From contig NZ_UIGI01000001.1 of the NCBI RefSeq assembly GCF_900446255.1, forward strand, positions 3,374,763-3,438,762: 64,000 nucleotides of DNA, written 5' to 3'. A program made the position numbers and the translations under genes. The notes under the pieces are model-generated. The model was not told the DNA's origin and did no database searches. It saw nothing but the letters and a program-made list of their open reading frames with translations. Positions 17,793-26,869 of this stretch are shown piece by piece (the stretch's first letter is position 1; the number at the start of each line of letters is the position of its first letter). The DNA is from Buttiauxella agrestis (GTDB lineage Bacteria; Pseudomonadota; Gammaproteobacteria; Enterobacterales; Enterobacteriaceae).

Positions 17793-20045
17793 GTGCCGCT
17801 ACTCTTGCTCCTGCTGTGCATGTTTAGCTTTCAAACTCAGGCTGTCAGCCCCCCTGCTGCGGCTGCGGCTTCCTCTCAACAGAGCACTACCGCCCCACCC
17901 GCCGAACCTAATCTTGAAGAAAAAAAGAAAGCCTATTCCGCGCTGGCCGATGTGCTGGATAACTCGCAATCGCGCAATGAGTTAATTGAACAACTACGCA
18001 AAGTAGCCGCCACGCCACCGCCAGAGCCGGTTCCCGCCATTGTGCCACCTGAGCAACTGAGCGAAGACAAAACGGTGCTCGAAAATGTCACCGATGTCAG
18101 TCGCCATTACGGCGGTGAATTAGCGCAGCGCTTTGCTCAACTGCACCGCAATATTACCGGTGCTCCGCATAAGTCGTTTAATTCACAGACTTTCTATAAC
18201 GCGCTCACGCATTTTACGATGCTCGCCGTCAGCGTTTTCGCTTTCTACTTGCTGATTCGCACCTGTATGACGCCGGTCTGGACGCGCATGGGTAAATGGG
18301 GGCGCAAAAAGAACCGCGACCGCTCGAGCTGGTTCCATCTGCCGCTGATGATCATTGGCGCATTTATCATCGACTTGCTGCTCCTGGCATTAACGATTTT
18401 CGTTGGACAAATATTTAGCGACATGATGAACGCAGGCAGTCGCACCATCGCCCGCCAGCAGGGGCTGTTCCTGAATGCCTTTGCGTTAATAGAATTCTTC
18501 AAAGCGATATTGCGATTAATATTCTGCCCGCGTTTCCCCGATTTACGTCCCTTCCCGGTCAGTGACCAAAATGCACGATACTGGAACATTCGCCTTGCCG
18601 GTTTGAGCAGCCTGATTGGCTACGGCATTTTGGTCGCCGTACCGATTATCTCCAACCAGGTCAACGTGCAGGTCGGCGCGATAACCAATGTTTTGATTAT
18701 GCTGTGCATCATGCTTTGGGCGTTGTATCTGATATTCACCAATAAACGCCATATTCAACAAAGCCTGATTCAACTGGCTGACCGCTCGATGGCGTTTTTC
18801 AGCCTGTTTATTCGCGCCTTCGCGCTGGTCTGGCACTGGCTGGCGAGCGCTTACTTTGTGGTGTTGTTCTTCTTCTCGCTATTCGATCCTGGTAACAGCC
18901 TTAAATGGATGATGGCGGCTTCTCTGCATAGCCTGGCGATTATCAGTATTGCGGCGTTTATCTCAGGAATGCTGTCACGCTGGCTGGCGAAAACCATCTC
19001 TCTTTCACCACAGGTTCAGCGCAATTACCCGGAACTGCAAAAACGGCTGAATGGCTGGATTTCAGCGCTGTTGAAACTGGCGCGTATTCTGACGGTTTGC
19101 GTTGCCGTGATGATGCTGCTCAATGCCTGGGGACTGTTTGATATGTGGGCATGGCTCACCAACGGTGCCGGTGAGAAAACTATCGACATTCTCATCCGCA
19201 TTGTGCTGATTTTGCTGTTCTCAGCCGTTGGCTGGACGCTGCTGGCAAGCCTGATTGAAAACCGCCTGGCGTCTGATATTCATGGTCGCCCGATGCCCAG
19301 CGCACGTACCCGCACGCTGCTCACCTTGTTCCGTAACGCGCTGGCGGTCGTTATCAGCACCATAACCATTATGATTTTATTGTCAGAAATTGGGGTGAAT
19401 ATCGCGCCGCTACTCGCCGGGGCTGGCGCTCTGGGGCTAGCCATCAGTTTCGGGGCACAAACGCTGGTGAAGGATATTATTACCGGGGTGTTTATTCAGT
19501 TTGAAAATGGGATGAACACCGGAGATTTAGTCACTATCGGGCCGATTACCGGCAGCGTTGAGCGCATGTCGATTCGTTCGGTTGGTGTGCGCCAGGACAC
19601 CGGGGCGTATCACATCATTCCGTGGTCATCGATCACCACGTTCGCCAACTTTGTGCGCGGCATTGGTTCGTTTGTTGCCAACTATGACGTAGACCGACAG
19701 GAGGATGTCGACAAAGCCAACCGTATTCTGAAAGAAGCGGTGCATGAACTGATGGAGCAGGAAGATATTCGCAAACTGGTGATTGGCGAACCGTCGTTTG
19801 CCGGGATTGTCGGGCTGACTAATCAGGCATTTACGGTGCGTGTGTCATTCACAACCCAGCCGCTGAAGCAGTGGTCGGTGCGATTTGCATTAGATGGGAT
19901 GGTGAAAAAGCACTTTGATGCGGCAGGCATTCGCCCGCCAGTGCAAACAGTGCAAGTGATGCAACCGGGTGCCGATGCCACTCAGGCGCTACAGGATGCG
20001 CAGGCGGCAGCGGGAATGCTGCCACCAGCAAATCCTACGGTGTGA
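17793..20045 (+). CDS. ybiO: Mechanosensitive channel YbiO
   Basis: Large MscS-family channel in the inner membrane (about 750 aa) that opens under osmotic downshock; E. coli YbiO is a moderate-conductance channel active in late growth. It begins with a signal peptide (residues 1-17), a periplasmic helical region to about 125, then about eleven transmembrane helices. The MscS pore helix is APLLAGAGALGLAISFGAQTLVKDIITG, followed by the beta domain (GDLVTIGPITGSVERMSIRS). The start is a GTG at 17793 with GGAGG seven bases upstream. An ATG 33 codons earlier would place a charged stretch before the signal peptide and run into the REP palindrome. The stop abuts the convergent rlmF stop with no gap. 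Confidence 0.9.
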   Translation: MPLLLLLLCMFSFQTQAVSPPAAAAASSQQSTTAPPAEPNLEEKKKAYSALADVLDNSQSRNELIEQLRKVAATPPPEPVPAIVPPEQLSEDKTVLENVTDVSRHYGGELAQRFAQLHRNITGAPHKSFNSQTFYNALTHFTMLAVSVFAFYLLIRTCMTPVWTRMGKWGRKKNRDRSSWFHLPLMIIGAFIIDLLLLALTIFVGQIFSDMMNAGSRTIARQQGLFLNAFALIEFFKAILRLIFCPRFPDLRPFPVSDQNARYWNIRLAGLSSLIGYGILVAVPIISNQVNVQVGAITNVLIMLCIMLWALYLIFTNKRHIQQSLIQLADRSMAFFSLFIRAFALVWHWLASAYFVVLFFFSLFDPGNSLKWMMAASLHSLAIISIAAFISGMLSRWLAKTISLSPQVQRNYPELQKRLNGWISALLKLARILTVCVAVMMLLNAWGLFDMWAWLTNGAGEKTIDILIRIVLILLFSAVGWTLLASLIENRLASDIHGRPMPSARTRTLLTLFRNALAVVISTITIMILLSEIGVNIAPLLAGAGALGLAISFGAQTLVKDIITGVFIQFENGMNTGDLVTIGPITGSVERMSIRSVGVRQDTGAYHIIPWSSITTFANFVRGIGSFVANYDVDRQEDVDKANRILKEAVHELMEQEDIRKLVIGEPSFAGIVGLTNQAFTVRVSFTTQPLKQWSVRFALDGMVKKHFDAAGIRPPVQTVQVMQPGADATQALQDAQAAAGMLPPANPTV

Positions 20046-20987
20046 CTATTTATAACGCGTAGCGGCCCAACGAACGCGCTGTGCGTCGTTCATAAAGGTC
20101 CAGGCAATGAAACGACTCTGTTTCTGCCCCTGGGCCATCTCTTTCTTCACCACTTTCTCCACGCCCGCTTCCTGCAATGCGCGATAAATCAACGGCAGGT
20201 TTTCGCCTCGGGAGACCAATGACGTGAACCACTGCACCTGGCGGCCAAATTCTTTGCTCTCTTTCGCCATCTGGCTAACAAAAGCGACCTCGCCACCTTC
20301 GCACCACAACTCTTGCTCACGACCACCAAAATTCAGTGCGCCGTCTTTAGACTGGCCGAGGTTAACGCGTTTACGCTCGCTGCCGCTGCGTGCCGCCTGC
20401 GCCGAGTCATGGAAAGGAGGGTTGCACAACGTGGCATCGAACATTTCATTCTTATGAATCACGCCCGGCAAGATAGCCGCAGGATTTTTTTGGCGGCGCA
20501 CACGAATCAGGCGCGAAAGCCCCGGATTAGCGTCAATAATTGCGGTCGCACTGCGCATCGCTTCCGGGTCAACATCCGTCCCGGTAAAACGCCAGCCGTA
20601 TTCATGCTGCCCGATAAGCGGATAAATGCAGTTCGCGCCCATGCCCACATCCAACACAGAAGCCTGAGAAGGCACAACGCCACCATTCCCTTCCGCCAGC
20701 AAATCGGCCAAATGGTGAATATAATCAGCGCGACCCGGAACTGGCGGGCAAAGAAAACCTTCTGGAATATCCCAATGTTTCACACCGTAGAAATGTGCCA
20801 GCAGCGCCTGGTTCAATGCTTTCACCGCCTGTGGGTCGGCAAAATCAACAGTCGTTTCGCCGTGTGGGCCTGGGCGTAAAAATGCGCTCAGCGCCGGGCT
20901 ACTTTGTTCAAGTGCCGGAAAATCATAACGGTTACGATGGCGGTTGCGTGGGTGCAGACCCGGTTTGGTGGTGGCAGAGGTTTTCAT
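20046..20987 (-). CDS. rlmF: 23S rRNA (adenine-1618-N6) methyltransferase
   Basis: SAM-dependent N6-adenine methyltransferase that modifies A1618 of 23S rRNA (formerly YbiN), 313 aa. The SAM-binding motif is [13 protein letters not shown], and the catalytic N6-methyltransferase motif IV is NPPF (in [10 protein letters not shown]). The HRNRYDF segment near the N terminus and the C-terminal RFIAWTF motif match the family. The start is the ATG at 20987; a 27-codon upstream extension is not conserved. It is convergent with ybiO and divergent from the flavin-reductase-like gene. Confidence 0.93.
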   Translation of the reverse strand: MKTSATTKPGLHPRNRHRNRYDFPALEQSSPALSAFLRPGPHGETTVDFADPQAVKALNQALLAHFYGVKHWDIPEGFLCPPVPGRADYIHHLADLLAEGNGGVVPSQASVLDVGMGANCIYPLIGQHEYGWRFTGTDVDPEAMRSATAIIDANPGLSRLIRVRRQKNPAAILPGVIHKNEMFDATLCNPPFHDSAQAARSGSERKRVNLGQSKDGALNFGGREQELWCEGGEVAFVSQMAKESKEFGRQVQWFTSLVSRGENLPLIYRALQEAGVEKVVKKEMAQGQKQSRFIAWTFMNDAQRVRWAATRYK

Positions 20988-21079
20988 TGCGGCTTCTCCT
21001 TGTGTGGGCGCGTAAGATACTCTGTGAAGCCAGCGGCGTAAACACGCCACGTCAATTTCATCACGCAAGCAGAGGTTTT

Positions 21080-21706
21080 ATGTCCGCGAAACGCTATTAC
21101 TATGAACCTGCCGATGGCCACGGTTTACCACATGATCCCCTTAACGCGATCGTCGGCCCTCGCCCTATCGGCTGGATTGCTTCGTATGACAGCCACGGGA
21201 ACCGTAATCTGGCCCCGTATAGCTTCTTTAACTGTTTTAATTATCGCCCACCGATTATTGGTTTTGCCAGCAGCGGCTGGAAAGACAGCGTGCAAAATAT
21301 TCTCGACACCAAAGAGTTCGTCTGGAACCTGGCGACTCGCGAACTGGCGGAGCAGATGAATGAAACCTCAGCGTCCATTCCACACGGTGAAGATGAATTT
21401 ACCCGCGCCGGATTAACTGCCGTTCCTGGTCAAAAAGTTAAAGCCAGTCGGGTCGCAGAAAGCCCGGTTAACTTTGAATGTCGTTTGTCGCAATGCATTC
21501 AGTTAACGAGTGCCGACGGTACAGCGATTGATAGCTGGCTGGTACTGGGCGAAGTTGTCGCGGTGCATATTGATGAAGCCTTGCTGATAGACGGCATTTA
21601 TCAGACTGCGCTGGCGAAACCTGTGCTGCGCGCGGGTGGCCCGTCAGCTTATTACACCATTGATGAAGCGCACCGCTTCGATCTGACTCGCCCGGATGCA
21701 CGATAA
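21080..21706 (+). CDS. Flavin reductase-like FMN-binding split-barrel protein
   Basis: Protein of the flavin reductase-like domain family (208 aa), predicted to bind FMN as a dimer in the cytoplasm. Conserved features are the N-terminal IVGPRPIGWIASYDSHGNRNLAPYS motif, the SFFNCFNYRPP and DTKEFVWNLAT segments, and a C-terminal GGPSAYYTIDE. Members either reduce flavin for a partner oxygenase or carry FMN in small reductases; I cannot assign a substrate. The start is the ATG at 21080 with an AGAGG box. It is divergent from rlmF by 92 bases and is not at this place in E. coli, where mcbA follows rlmF directly. Confidence 0.75.
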   Translation: MSAKRYYYEPADGHGLPHDPLNAIVGPRPIGWIASYDSHGNRNLAPYSFFNCFNYRPPIIGFASSGWKDSVQNILDTKEFVWNLATRELAEQMNETSASIPHGEDEFTRAGLTAVPGQKVKASRVAESPVNFECRLSQCIQLTSADGTAIDSWLVLGEVVAVHIDEALLIDGIYQTALAKPVLRAGGPSAYYTIDEAHRFDLTRPDAR

Positions 21707-21885
21707 AACCAGAAAAATCATGCACCTGTATCTGACTGATTTGTAAGCATTTCGTCAAGTAATGTCGTTCAAAAAATGAGCATGAGTTCATCAATTTTTT
21801 GCGTCCTTTAATTATCACATTAGACCTACACTTTCAGTGTTGATGTTTTTTTAATCGACCCCCTAAAAGCGATGAGGATGTGATT

Positions 21886-22146
21886 ATGAAAAAATTGCTG
21901 TATTTTTCTGCGGTTGTCACCCTTGCGGCATTACCGTTTGCTACCATGGCAGCCCAAGAAATGAGTGATATGAACACAGGTCAGCTACGTCCGGCAGGAA
22001 CCGTTTCTGTCACGGGTGCTTCAAGCCTTGATGATCTACAGGCCAAACTTGGAGAGAAAGCGAAAGAAGAAGGGGCAAAAGGTTTTGTTGTTAACTCGGC
22101 TAGCGGAAATGAACGTATGTTCGGCACCGCGACTATTTATAAATAG
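21886..22146 (+). CDS. mcbA: Periplasmic DUF1471 protein McbA
   Basis: Small secreted stress protein of the YhcN/BhsA/McbA (DUF1471) family, 86 aa. In E. coli McbA affects colanic acid production and mucoid biofilm under McbR control. The signal peptide is residues 1-22 (cleavage after TMA), and the mature part has the DUF1471 signature TGASSLDDLQAKLGEKAKEEGAKGFVV ending GTATIYK. The ATG at 21886 is preceded by GAGGATG; a GTG two codons earlier is less likely. The GQLRPAGTVS segment distinguishes it from the second family member, ybiJ, at 30763. A terminator follows. Confidence 0.88.
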   Translation: MKKLLYFSAVVTLAALPFATMAAQEMSDMNTGQLRPAGTVSVTGASSLDDLQAKLGEKAKEEGAKGFVVNSASGNERMFGTATIYK

Positions 22147-22175
22147 TCTCAAGAAATCCCCGGAGGGGTTCCACT

Positions 22176-22214
22176 AATAACGGTTTCCATACCAGGAGAC
22201 CGTTATTTTATTGT
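22176..22214 (+). terminator. Terminator after mcbA
   Basis: AATAACGGTTTCC and GGAGACCGTTATT arms with a short loop, followed by TTATTGTT. Confidence 0.75.
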
Positions 22215-22511
22215 TAAGTTTAAGTGTTAATTAACACATTAATAAACAACCATACTAATTCCGCATTAAAACATCGGCATTTCCTTGTATTCATCGCTTT
22301 AATCCGAAAATTAATCACTCTCGCAACAAAAATTGCATTTATTAATAAACCCGGAAAGGTGAGCAAGGGCACAAAAAAGATCTAAACCAATCCCATTAAA
22401 TTAAAAGTGTGACCTCGACACACCCTGGTTATCGGACAAATACAATAAGCTGTCATACAGCAATAGAAATCTCTCATCCTCACTTAATATTTTATGCAGG
22501 GAGCATTATTT
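22215..22511. promoter_or_regulatory. AT-rich control region of the TRAP operon
   Basis: About 300 AT-rich bases upstream of dctP with no supported gene. At 22407-22423 there is a small inverted repeat GTGTG-N7-CACAC that could be an operator (GntR-like or degenerate CRP-like). I cannot assign the regulator, and no dedicated regulatory gene adjoins the operon. Confidence 0.4.
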
Positions 22512-23498
22512 ATGAAATTTTTAACTCTACCTCGCCAATTACTCTGTGCCTCGCTAATGACTTTATGTGCCACTGGCGCAAATGCGGCAGATAAAATCAC
22601 CCTAAAACTGGCGCATAATCTGGAGCGCAGCCATGTTGTGCATCTGGCATTTGAAGAATTGGCCAAAGAGGTACAACAACTTTCAGACGGTAATATGCGT
22701 ATTCGCATTTACCCTAGCAGCCAAATGGGCAGCGCGCGCGAAACACTGGAGCTTTTGCAAAATGGTGCGCTGGATATGACGAAAGGTTCGGCCAGTGATT
22801 TGGAATCTTTTGACAATACTTACGCTATCTATAATTTGCCGTATTTATTTAAAGACCAGCAGCATTTTAATCGCGTGGTGTTTGGTGAAGTCGGCAAAGA
22901 AATTATGGAATCAACGAAAGATAAAGGGTTCTTTGGTATTTCCGCCTATGTTGCCGGCACCCGTAGTTTCTATGCTAAAAAACCGATTACCAAACCAGAA
23001 GATTTAAAAGGTCTTAAAATTCGTGTCCAGGCAAGCCCTACAACATTAAAAATGGTTGAATTAATGGGCGGCTCACCTACCCCTATTTCATTCGGTGAAG
23101 TGTATACCGCGATGCAACAAGGCGTGGTTGATGGTGCAGAAAATAACGTGCCGTCATGGGTTCAGACTCGTCATATCGAAATCGCTAAAGTTTTCTCGGA
23201 AGATGAACATACTTCCATTCCTGACTTCCTCGTTATCTCCACGAAAACCTGGCAGAAGCTATCACCTGAACAGCAGCAAATCCTGATGAAAGCGGCGAAA
23301 AACTCCGAAGCGTATCAACAAAAGCTTTGGGAGAAAGTCGATGCTGATTCACGTGCTCAGGCTAAAGCCATGGGCGCGACTATCCTCAGCGTAGATAAAG
23401 CCCCATTCCGCGCCGCAGTAAAACCGCTGTATGACGACTTCGCCAAAGATCCAAAACAAGCCGCACTGCTGGCTAAATTCGAAGCCGCTGCCGAGTGA
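22512..23498 (+). CDS. dctP: TRAP transporter substrate-binding protein (DctP family)
   Basis: Periplasmic receptor of a tripartite ATP-independent transporter, 328 aa with a signal peptide (residues 1-26, cleavage after ANA). The mature part begins ADKITLKLAHNLERSHVVH. The family arginine that pairs with a substrate carboxylate is in LKGLKIRVQASPTT, and the GGSPTPISFGEVYTAMQQGVVDGAENN motif is intact. Substrates of this subfamily are sugar acids, C4-dicarboxylates and related carboxylates; I cannot choose. The start is the ATG at 22512 with a GGGAG box; an ATG at 22494 lacks one. It leads dctQ and dctM, separated from them by a REP-like hairpin. Confidence 0.88.
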   Translation: MKFLTLPRQLLCASLMTLCATGANAADKITLKLAHNLERSHVVHLAFEELAKEVQQLSDGNMRIRIYPSSQMGSARETLELLQNGALDMTKGSASDLESFDNTYAIYNLPYLFKDQQHFNRVVFGEVGKEIMESTKDKGFFGISAYVAGTRSFYAKKPITKPEDLKGLKIRVQASPTTLKMVELMGGSPTPISFGEVYTAMQQGVVDGAENNVPSWVQTRHIEIAKVFSEDEHTSIPDFLVISTKTWQKLSPEQQQILMKAAKNSEAYQQKLWEKVDADSRAQAKAMGATILSVDKAPFRAAVKPLYDDFAKDPKQAALLAKFEAAAE

Positions 23499-23511
23499 TT
23501 TTAAGGTTTTG

Positions 23512-23538
23512 TTGGTCGGGTGACGCTTACCCGACCAG
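23512..23538. repeat. REP-like hairpin inside the TRAP operon
   Basis: TTGGTCGGGTGACGC and TTACCCGACCA form a near-perfect palindrome. It resembles the REP-type element at 40474 (GTCGGATAAGCG...GTCATCCGAC). It lies between dctP and dctQ, where it could protect the dctP message from 3' decay. Confidence 0.65.
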
Positions 23539-23579
23539 CTAAAACGCGTGTCATCAATATTATTTCCAGGTATGCAAAC

Positions 23580-24077
23580 ATGATACTTAAGCCCATAAAG
23601 CTTGCGGTAGACCGGACTATTGCCACTTTTTCTGTACTGGTGATGGTCGCTCTGGTTGTCTGCGTGGTGTGGCAGGTTTTCAGCCGCTACGTCCTCAACC
23701 AACCCAGTACTCTCACCGATGAACTGGCACGTTTTCTGATGATCTGGGTGGGTCTGCTGGGCGCATCTTATACCGTTGGCGCACAACGCCACCTTTCCAT
23801 CGATTTCCTCTCGATGATGCTGCCAGATAATAAAAAACCGCTGCTTAACATCGTGATTAACGCGCTGATATTACTGTTTTCATCCACGGTTATTGTCAAC
23901 GGCGGCCTGAAGCTGATTGAAAAAACATTAGCCACCTCGCAGCTCTCAGCGGCGTTACAAATCCCGATGGGTTATGTCTACATTGTGCTGCCATTAAGCG
24001 GGGCAATTATGATGTTTTACTCGCTCTATTTTATCCTGACCGACGCTCACACTCTGGTCAGCAAGGAAGGGAAATAA
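23580..24077 (+). CDS. dctQ: TRAP transporter small permease (DctQ family)
   Basis: Small membrane subunit of the TRAP transporter, 165 aa with four predicted transmembrane helices. Conserved family positions include the FSRYVLNQPSTLTDELARFLMIWVGLLGASY segment and the QIPMGYVYIVLPLSG segment near the C terminus. It forms a complex with DctM for sodium-driven carboxylate import. The start is the ATG at 23580 (MILKPIKLAVDRT), which has a CCAGG box; the upstream extension covers the REP hairpin. The TAA overlaps the dctM ATG. Confidence 0.85.
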   Translation: MILKPIKLAVDRTIATFSVLVMVALVVCVVWQVFSRYVLNQPSTLTDELARFLMIWVGLLGASYTVGAQRHLSIDFLSMMLPDNKKPLLNIVINALILLFSSTVIVNGGLKLIEKTLATSQLSAALQIPMGYVYIVLPLSGAIMMFYSLYFILTDAHTLVSKEGK

Positions 24078-25378
24078 TGGAAACTTATATCGCCCTCACC
24101 TTATTTGGTGCGTTCTTCGTTCTGGTGTTTATCGGGGTGCCTATTTCGTTTGCGATTGGGATTGCCACCGTTTCCTCTATGTTGCTGATGTTCCCATGGG
24201 ACGTGGCGGTTATCACTGTTTCGCAGCGTCTCGCCAATGGCCTGGATAACTTTGCGCTACTGGCGATCCCGTTCTTTATTTTTGCCGGAACACTGATGAA
24301 CAGCGGCGGAATAGCCATCCGCTTAATTAATCTTGCACAAATTATGGTTGGCCGTATTCCCGGTTCTCTTGGCCATGTCAACGTGCTGGCGAATATGATG
24401 TTTGGCTCCATCTCCGGTTCGGCTGTTGCCGCTGCCGCAGCCGTAGGGGGAACACTTTCCCCGATTCAAAACAAAGAAGGCTATGACCCGGCGTTTTCAA
24501 CGGCGGTCAACGTTTCATCGTGCATTACAGGGTTGCTGATTCCACCTTCTAACGTGCTGATTGTGTTCTCGCTGACGGCGGGTGGCGTATCGGTGGCATC
24601 GTTATTTATGGCCGGTTACTTGCCGGGCATCTTAATGGGCCTGTCAATCATGCTGGTGTGCTGGATTATCTCCCGGCGCCGCGGCTATCCGGTTTCCGCA
24701 CGTCCAACCTGCGCTCAAGCAGCAAAAGCGTTCCTCGACGCGTTGCCAAGCCTGTTACTGGTGATTATCGTCATGGGCGGGATTCTGGGCGGCGTATTCA
24801 CCGCAACGGAAGCCTCAGCCATCGCGGTGGTTTACACCTTCGTCCTTTCGGTGCTTATCTATCGCGAAGTGAAATGGCGTGATTTACCAAAGCTCATCCT
24901 TGATTCGGTGGTGACAACCTCGATTGTTCTGCTGCTCATTGGCTTCTCAGTTGGCATGTCCTGGGCCATGACCAACGCGGATATTCCCTACATGATTAGC
25001 GATGCGCTGATGGGTGTCTCGGATAACCCGCTGGTGATTCTGTTGCTTATCAACATCGTGCTGCTCATTGTCGGCATCTTTATGGATATGACGCCAGCGG
25101 TGCTTATCTTTACGCCAATCTTCCTGCCTATTGCGCAAGATTTGGGGATGGATCCGGTTCACTTCGGCATCATGATGGTCGCTAACTTGTGCGTCGGCTT
25201 GCTGACTCCTCCGGTTGGCAGCGCACTGTTTGTCGGCTGTTCCATCACGGGCGTTAAAATTCAGAATCTGATCAAACCGTTGCTGCCCTTCTATGCCGCG
25301 CTGTTTGTCTCACTGATGATGATTACCTACATTCCTGAGATTTCCCTGTTTATTCCTCGGCTGTTGGGACTGATGTAA
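24077..25378 (+). CDS. dctM: TRAP transporter large permease (DctM family)
   Basis: Large permease and transport channel of the TRAP system, 433 aa, about twelve transmembrane segments, ion transporter superfamily. Recognisable motifs are IGVPISFAIG, the GSISGSAVAAAAAVGGTLSP hairpin, IPPSNVLIVF and NLCVGLLTPPVGSALFV. It is translationally coupled to dctQ by an overlapping start. A terminator follows, so the next PTS operon is separate. Confidence 0.9.
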   Translation: METYIALTLFGAFFVLVFIGVPISFAIGIATVSSMLLMFPWDVAVITVSQRLANGLDNFALLAIPFFIFAGTLMNSGGIAIRLINLAQIMVGRIPGSLGHVNVLANMMFGSISGSAVAAAAAVGGTLSPIQNKEGYDPAFSTAVNVSSCITGLLIPPSNVLIVFSLTAGGVSVASLFMAGYLPGILMGLSIMLVCWIISRRRGYPVSARPTCAQAAKAFLDALPSLLLVIIVMGGILGGVFTATEASAIAVVYTFVLSVLIYREVKWRDLPKLILDSVVTTSIVLLLIGFSVGMSWAMTNADIPYMISDALMGVSDNPLVILLLINIVLLIVGIFMDMTPAVLIFTPIFLPIAQDLGMDPVHFGIMMVANLCVGLLTPPVGSALFVGCSITGVKIQNLIKPLLPFYAALFVSLMMITYIPEISLFIPRLLGLM

Positions 25379-25391
25379 TTCCTGCCTTCTG

Positions 25392-25416
25392 AAAGCGACT
25401 TTCGGGTCGCTTTTTA
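25392..25416 (+). terminator. Terminator after the TRAP operon
   Basis: AAAGCGAC and GTCGCTTT arms with a short loop, then TTTTTA. Confidence 0.85.
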
Positions 25417-25463
25417 CTTGTTGATTTATTATAAGCAATCACTTGATACTTTTATTAACCATC

Positions 25464-25506
25464 TGTGAATTAACTCACTTTATTCGCCGCTAACAATGTC
25501 TACTGT
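25464..25506 (+). promoter_or_regulatory. CRP site and -10 of the PTS/asparaginase operon
   Basis: TGTGA-ATTAAC-TCACT (25464-25479) matches nine of ten bases of the CRP core TGTGA-N6-TCACA. A TACTGT hexamer at 25501-25506 is placed so that the site would be centred about 41 bases before the start of transcription, the class II position. This predicts catabolite-sensitive expression. Confidence 0.65.
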
Positions 25507-25512
25507 ATGCAG

Positions 25513-25532
25513 CACAAGAATTGTCTCTTGTG
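25513..25532. promoter_or_regulatory. Operator-like inverted repeat at the predicted +1
   Basis: CACAAGA-ATTGTC-TCTTGTG, a perfect 7-bp inverted repeat just downstream of the proposed -10. A repressor bound here would block initiation. Which protein binds it is unknown; the convergent HTH protein at 29581-30402 is a candidate. Confidence 0.5.
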
Positions 25533-25553
25533 ATTACTTACGGAGCGGTAACA

Positions 25554-26861
25554 ATGAAAAACCTGATGGCCGCAATAGAAGCAAAGCTGATGCCCCTTGC
25601 CGGAAGAATGGCGCAACAACGCCACCTCGGGGCCATTCGCGATGCGTATATCTCGTTTATGCCTTTTATTATTGTCGGTTCAATTCTGCTGGTTATCTCC
25701 TCTTTCCCAAGCACTGCCTATCAACAGTTTATGGCGTCGATTTTTGGTGAAGGTTGGTCTGCAACTATCGAAATCCCGTTTAATGCCATCTTCTCGACCA
25801 TGGCGGTGTTCATTAGTTTCCTGGTCGCTTATCGTCTTGCAGAGCGTTATGACATCGACAAAATGTCCGCCGGGATTTTGTCTCTCTCCTGCTTCCTGAT
25901 TCTCACCCCCTTCGCTAAAACCCAGGAAATTGGCAACCTTATTCCGATGGAGTGGTTGGGTTCAAAGGGGTTGTTTGTCGCGATGCTCGGTGCGATTGCC
26001 AGCACTGAATTATTTGCCTGGATGCTAAGCCGCAACTGGGTGATCCGTATGCCGGATGGCGTGCCACCTGCGGTACAAAAATCCTTCGCGGCTTTGATTC
26101 CATCACTGCTGATTCTGGTGATTGCGCTCGCGATTCGCGTGCTGTTCGCCCGCACGGATTACCACACTATTCACCAGTTTGTTTACGAAGTGCTGGCTAC
26201 GCCAATTCGCCACTTCGGGACTTCCTATGTTGGCGCGTTGTTTACGTGCTTTAGCATTACCAGCCTGTGGTCGGTCGGGATTAACTCAGGCTCGATGGTC
26301 AACGGCATCCTGCGTCCATTCTGGATGGAAAACCAAATGGAGAACCTGACCGCAACACAGGCAGGATTGCTGCCTCCGCATGTTGTCACCGAACAGTTCT
26401 ACGACATGATTTGGATGGGCGGCGCGGGAGCCACCTTGTCTCTGGTGATTGCTATGCTGCTGTTTGCCCGCAGCCAGCATATTAAGAACGTTTCGCGTCT
26501 GGCTGCAGGTTCTTCCATCTTCAACATTAACGAGCCGGTGCTGTTTGGCCTGCCGGTCATCATGAACCCAATAATGCTTATCCCATTCAACCTGGTCCCG
26601 CTGGTGCTGGTGACGGTGCAATACATCACCATGTCGATAGGTTGGGTCGCCACCACCACTGGGGTCTATATCCCGTGGACGCTGCCGCCAGTATTAAGCG
26701 GGTTTATCGTTACCGGGCATCTCAGCGGCGCTGTAATTCAGCTTATCAATCTGTTGATTGGCGCCATCATCTACCTGCCGTTCCTTAAAGTCGTGGACAA
26801 GCAATACCGGGCGAATGAAACCCCGGAAATTTCAGCCACCACTAAACCCGCCACGGAGTAA
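25554..26861 (+). CDS. PTS EIIC, lactose/cellobiose/diacetylchitobiose family
   Basis: Membrane permease component of a sugar phosphotransferase system, 435 aa. It has eight to ten transmembrane helices and the family hallmark IFNINEPVLFGLPVIMNPIMLIPF, plus GGAGATLSLVIAM. It takes up and phosphorylates a sugar as it enters the cell, receiving phosphate from an EIIB of the Lac/Chb type. That EIIB lies at the far end of this operon. The start is the ATG at 25554 behind CGGAGCGG; an in-frame TTG at 25521 overlaps the operator. The next gene starts 8 bases after its stop. Cargo is not known; see the operon-level interpretation under the asparaginase. Confidence 0.88.
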   Translation: MKNLMAAIEAKLMPLAGRMAQQRHLGAIRDAYISFMPFIIVGSILLVISSFPSTAYQQFMASIFGEGWSATIEIPFNAIFSTMAVFISFLVAYRLAERYDIDKMSAGILSLSCFLILTPFAKTQEIGNLIPMEWLGSKGLFVAMLGAIASTELFAWMLSRNWVIRMPDGVPPAVQKSFAALIPSLLILVIALAIRVLFARTDYHTIHQFVYEVLATPIRHFGTSYVGALFTCFSITSLWSVGINSGSMVNGILRPFWMENQMENLTATQAGLLPPHVVTEQFYDMIWMGGAGATLSLVIAMLLFARSQHIKNVSRLAAGSSIFNINEPVLFGLPVIMNPIMLIPFNLVPLVLVTVQYITMSIGWVATTTGVYIPWTLPPVLSGFIVTGHLSGAVIQLINLLIGAIIYLPFLKVVDKQYRANETPEISATTKPATE

Positions 26862-26869
26862 GTAAAAAC

